Shown: in pieces, positions 6,296-8,661 of the stretch
How the letters are laid out: every line of letters starts with the position of its first letter
How positions within the stretch are numbered: position 1 is the first letter of the stretch
Program-made: the position numbers and the translations under genes
Notes under the pieces: model-generated
Databases searched by the model: none
What the model was told of the DNA's origin: nothing
What the model saw: only the letters and a program-made list of their open reading frames with translations
Assembly: GCA_964576765.1 (NCBI GenBank)
Contig: CAZNWH010000090.1
Location: forward strand, 1-8,661
From: Hellea sp964576765
Lineage (GTDB): Bacteria; Pseudomonadota; Alphaproteobacteria; Caulobacterales; Maricaulaceae
Length of the DNA stretch: 8,661 nt
Direction: 5' to 3'

Positions 6296-7003
6296 ATGCA
6301 CTCACCACTAAAAAGCTGGTATGTACAAATCAATGGGCAGACTTATGGCCCCTATTCGGCTGCGCAAATGCAAGGTTTTTGCGCAGAAGGCCGCATAACT
6401 GAGTATTCCATAATTTCTCAATCTGCCGTTCAGGGTTATGCCTATGCCCGGCAATTTCAAAGCTTTTTACAATGGACCGGACAATTACAAGCGGTTCAAC
6501 CTTTAGCCCAAGCTCAAACTCCCGTTCAGAACCAGCTCTCAAGCCCAACTCCGGCTCAAGTTTTACGGCCTATATCTGCACCGCAAACTAGTGTTTTGGC
6601 CCGCCAAATTACACCGGTAGACAATGCTCCCGCAGCCCTAGCTCCAAATCCAACACCGCAAGTTCAGCCAGCTCCGCTTCAATCTGATCCGGTTCAACCT
6701 GCACTAGAACTACAAACGACGGCGAAAACCGTCTTCATTGTTATGGCTGAAATCCGGTCCTCCAATGGCATGAACTTTTTACAAGCCCTGCAAGGACAAG
6801 GCTTAGCCCAGCGTATTGGCGATTCTGTCTGGCTGCTTAAAAGCGAAACCAGTGTGGAACAGCTGCGTAATGTTCTAAGCCAGACTTTAACAGGAGATGA
6901 CCGCTTATTCCTGCTCGATAGCTTTGCTAATAAGACAGCCTGGTTTAATATCGGGACAGATATGGATGCCCGTATTCGCCAGCTCTGGGATTTGGACCAT
7001 TAA
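6296..7003 (+). CDS. GYF_2 (DUF4339) protein with a C-terminal SinR/Cas2-like domain
   Basis: A 235-residue protein in three parts. Residues 7-60 match the GYF_2/DUF4339 domain, with WYVQINGQTYGPYSAAQM at 8-25 carrying the W-Y and Y-G-P-Y signature, then an EGRIT turn. GYF domains generally bind proline-rich peptides; this bacterial type is poorly understood. Residues 61-143 are a low-complexity linker of Gln, Pro, Ala and Thr. Residues 144-222 look like a compact alpha/beta domain: a strand TVFIVMAEI, a helix, RIGDSVWLLKS at 173-183, a helix VEQLRNVLSQ, then DDRLFLLDS and AWFNIG. This pattern (DSxW, LR, DD.L, AW) closely resembles SinR-like proteins of the Cas2-like ferredoxin fold. The acidic residue that ends strand 1 in active Cas2 nucleases is not obvious here. 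The start at 6296 is supported by AAGGA 7 bases upstream. An upstream ATG at 6224 would add 24 unconserved residues. No signal peptide, so probably cytoplasmic. Confidence 0.88.
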   Translation: MHSPLKSWYVQINGQTYGPYSAAQMQGFCAEGRITEYSIISQSAVQGYAYARQFQSFLQWTGQLQAVQPLAQAQTPVQNQLSSPTPAQVLRPISAPQTSVLARQITPVDNAPAALAPNPTPQVQPAPLQSDPVQPALELQTTAKTVFIVMAEIRSSNGMNFLQALQGQGLAQRIGDSVWLLKSETSVEQLRNVLSQTLTGDDRLFLLDSFANKTAWFNIGTDMDARIRQLWDLDH

Positions 7004-7521
7004 ATCTCTTTAAGTCCGGCCTTAAATCGTTTGGCATTAGCGACATAAACATCGGCGTTCAATCGCAGCATCGCGATTTGCTGCTCATTGAGCTCGCGAA
7101 TGATTTTTCCCGGCGCACCGACAACCATAGACCCGTCGGGAATGACCTTGCCTTCTGTAATTAAAGCATGGGCACCGATCAGGCAGTTATTGCCGATCTT
7201 GGCTCCATTTAGAATTGTCGCGCCAATACCAATGAGTGTATTATCTCCAATGGTGCAGCCATGAAGCATGACTTGATGACCAACAATAACACCTTCGCCC
7301 AAGGTCAGAGGCATACCAGGATCGGTATGTAAAACGGAATTATCCTGAATATTGGAGCGTGCACCGATCTTGATCAGATCATTATCTCCGCGCAGAACCG
7401 CTCCAAACCAGACCGAGCTTTCGGGCAGCATTTCAACATTGCCCATAACTTGCGCATTGGGCGCAATATAAACATCATCGGCCAGCTTTGGCGCAAGGCC
7501 GTCAAGTTCGTAAATCGCCAT
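7000..7521 (-). CDS. Gamma-class carbonic anhydrase-like hexapeptide protein
   Basis: A 173-residue left-handed beta-helix protein of the gamma carbonic anhydrase / YrdA / PaaY group. The repeated hexapeptide pattern runs from about 20 to 135, for example VIVGHQVMLHGCTIGDNTLIGIGATI. The three zinc ligands are present: His65 in VLHTDPG, His82 in VGHQ and His87 in MLHGC. The RGDN motif at 44-47 and the GAPGK turn near 137-141 are also typical. Members form trimers with metal at the subunit interface; many have weak or untested carbonic anhydrase activity, so bicarbonate formation is inferred from the family. A C-terminal helix follows the beta-helix. The ATG lies 2 bases after the DUF3126 stop, making it the third gene of the cysE operon. 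Its stop overlaps that of the convergent GYF_2 protein gene. Confidence 0.93.
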   Translation of the reverse strand: MAIYELDGLAPKLADDVYIAPNAQVMGNVEMLPESSVWFGAVLRGDNDLIKIGARSNIQDNSVLHTDPGMPLTLGEGVIVGHQVMLHGCTIGDNTLIGIGATILNGAKIGNNCLIGAHALITEGKVIPDGSMVVGAPGKIIRELNEQQIAMLRLNADVYVANAKRFKAGLKEI

Positions 7522-7523
7522 AG

Positions 7524-7739
7524 CTAGACTTCGTCGAGATCGACTTGCAGGATTGAGATATTCAAATCATAGGAAACATCATCCGGGTCTTCATTATCGA
7601 TATAAAGCAATCCCAAAATTTCATCGTCCAGATAAACCTCTACACTGTCAGAAACCTTACGTGGCTTTATCGTAATGCCTTCATTACCAAACCGTTTGCA
7701 CAAATAATTGCGGACTGAGATAATTTGTTCGGGGCTCAT
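7524..7739 (-). CDS. DUF3126 family small protein
   Basis: A 71-residue acidic protein without membrane segments or signal peptide. The opening MSPEQIISVRNYLCKRFGN, the segment SVEVYLDDEILGLLYIDNED, and the end with SYDLNISILQVDLDE match the DUF3126 family (PF11324), which I know as alphaproteobacterial and of unknown function. The length is normal for the family. It overlaps cysE by an ATGA (7736-7739), so the two are translationally coupled. A strong Shine-Dalgarno AGGAGAGG precedes the ATG. Its repeated placement right after cysE in alphaproteobacteria suggests, without proof, a link to cysteine synthesis or to the acetyltransferase itself. Confidence 0.93.
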   Translation of the reverse strand: MSPEQIISVRNYLCKRFGNEGITIKPRKVSDSVEVYLDDEILGLLYIDNEDPDDVSYDLNISILQVDLDEV

Positions 7740-8596
7740 TGCGCCTCTCCTAAAGTTTGATCCATGGATTTTGCGGGATTATCGCAGCACGGTCCGCCTA
7801 CAGGCTTGGCGGGAACGCCTGCCACCGTACAGTTTTCAGGTACGGGTTTTAACACAACAGAACCTGCCGCAACTTTCGATCCGTCGCTAATTTTAATATT
7901 GCCTAAGATACACGCCCCTGCACCAATTAGAACGCGGTCGCCAATTTTAGGATGGCGATCTTCATCGGCTTTACCCGTTCCGCCTAATGTCACGCCTTGG
8001 AGGATTGAACAATCATTTCCAATCACGGCCGTCTCGCCCATGACAAACCCCGTCGCATGATCGAGCATAATCCCATGGCCAATGCGGGCCGCGGGATTAA
8101 TATCGACGCCAAATTGCTCGGAGCTACGGTTTTGCAAATGAAAGGCCAATAAATCTCGGCCAGATTTCACCAAGGCATGAGCGCAGCGGTGGGTTTGGAT
8201 TGCCATAAAGCCTTTGAAATAGAGAAAGGCTTGTAAATATGATGTGCAGGCCGGGTCACGTTCTTTGACCGCCAGTAAGTCTTTGGCGGCATATTCAACA
8301 ATGCTTGCATCTGATTGAACAGCCTCTGTCAGAATTTTACGTAATTTCAAGGTCGAGAAATCTGGCGTGGCTAGTTTTTCGGAAAGGTGATTAACGAGAG
8401 CAGAGCCCAAATCATCCTGATCTAAAATCGTCGCATGCAAGAGAGACGATAACGCTACTTCTTTAGTTGCATAAGCCGCGGCTTCTTTTTTAAGGCTCGA
8501 CCACACACATATATCGGGGTTGTGATCTGCCGCTAAATTTATATTCGCCACATCAATGTCCTTATCAGCTTTAGAATTAAGTAGGTAGATAAGCAT
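7736..8596 (-). CDS. cysE: Serine O-acetyltransferase
   Basis: Cytoplasmic enzyme making O-acetylserine from L-serine and acetyl-CoA, the first committed step of cysteine synthesis. With the ATG start it has 286 residues, the long form with an N-terminal helical domain (about 28-145) followed by the left-handed beta-helix. Catalytic residues align with E. coli by spacing: Asp165 in VDINPAA, His180 in LDHATGFVMGETAV, and His215 in DRHPKIGD. The GTGK loop near 206-209 and VAGVPAKPVGG at the end of the helix are typical. The C terminus reads CCDNPAKSMDQTLGEAQ and ends in Gln rather than the Ile with which E. coli CysE binds CysK. The family is usually feedback-inhibited by cysteine. The ATG at 8596 has no clear Shine-Dalgarno. 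A TTG at 8614 in frame would add 6 residues, with a weak AAGAG close by. It heads the operon with DUF3126 and the gamma carbonic anhydrase-like gene. Confidence 0.96.
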   Translation of the reverse strand: MLIYLLNSKADKDIDVANINLAADHNPDICVWSSLKKEAAAYATKEVALSSLLHATILDQDDLGSALVNHLSEKLATPDFSTLKLRKILTEAVQSDASIVEYAAKDLLAVKERDPACTSYLQAFLYFKGFMAIQTHRCAHALVKSGRDLLAFHLQNRSSEQFGVDINPAARIGHGIMLDHATGFVMGETAVIGNDCSILQGVTLGGTGKADEDRHPKIGDRVLIGAGACILGNIKISDGSKVAAGSVVLKPVPENCTVAGVPAKPVGGPCCDNPAKSMDQTLGEAQ

Positions 8597-8623
8597 TGAG
8601 ACCGCAAAAGCCAATACTCTTAT

Positions 8624-8629
8624 GTTATA
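8624..8629 (-). promoter_or_regulatory. Possible -10 element for the cysE operon
   Basis: TATAAC on the minus strand lies 27 bases upstream of the cysE ATG at 8596, which would place transcription start near 8617 and give a short leader. No convincing TTGACA-like -35 is seen at the expected spacing, so this is a weak candidate. The rest of 8597-8661 shows no gene. Confidence 0.2.
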
Positions 8630-8661
8630 TTTCTAGTCGATAGTTTCCCTCATTTAGCCGT

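Noticed and set aside
6730..6960. Cas2-like domain taken as a sign of a CRISPR-Cas locus
   Set aside because: No spaced direct repeats and no cas1 or other cas gene are present, and the Cas2 active-site acid is not evident. The domain is better seen as a SinR-like relative of the fold.
7764..8060. 98-codon open frame on the + strand inside cysE
   Set aside because: It lies opposite the cysE beta-helix, which is clearly coding on the minus strand.

Overview
The window looks like a chromosomal segment from an alphaproteobacterium of moderate to low GC. The main evidence is a DUF3126-type small protein directly behind a long-form serine acetyltransferase (cysE), a pairing I associate with Alphaproteobacteria, plus alphaproteobacterial-type ArgRS, IspH and RNase HI. 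A marine stalked-type lineage (Maricaulales/Hyphomonadales-like) would fit, but that is inference. There is no transposase, integrase, tRNA, rRNA or CRISPR array. Genes are packed tightly, with overlapping stops and translational coupling.

Layout. Positions 2-70 hold the last 22 codons of a Gln/Pro-rich protein on the + strand. It converges on a minus-strand pair: a small predicted lipoprotein (2463-1876), then argS (1871-93). Across a 135-base divergent region containing a near-palindrome, ispH (2599-3567) and rnhA (3572-4027) run on the + strand. They are followed by a 14-segment integral membrane protein of unknown function (4135-5526). A rhomboid-family intramembrane protease (6197-5523) lies tail-to-tail with that protein, sharing a TTAA stop overlap. 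Divergent from the rhomboid is a protein with an N-terminal GYF_2/DUF4339 domain, a long Pro/Gln/Ala linker and a C-terminal domain resembling the SinR/Cas2-like ferredoxin fold (6296-7003). It meets, again through a TTAA stop overlap, the last gene of a minus-strand operon: cysE (8596-7736), DUF3126 (7739-7524), gamma-class carbonic anhydrase-like protein (7521-7000).

How the genes work together. Most are housekeeping: arginine charging of tRNA, the last step of the MEP isoprenoid pathway, RNA:DNA hybrid removal, and the first committed step of cysteine synthesis. They do not form one pathway. The least ordinary content is the GYF_2/Cas2-like fusion at 6296-7003, the uncharacterised 14-segment membrane protein, the conserved lipoprotein upstream of argS, and the repeated TTAA tail-to-tail stop overlaps. 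I see no multi-gene defence or mobile system.
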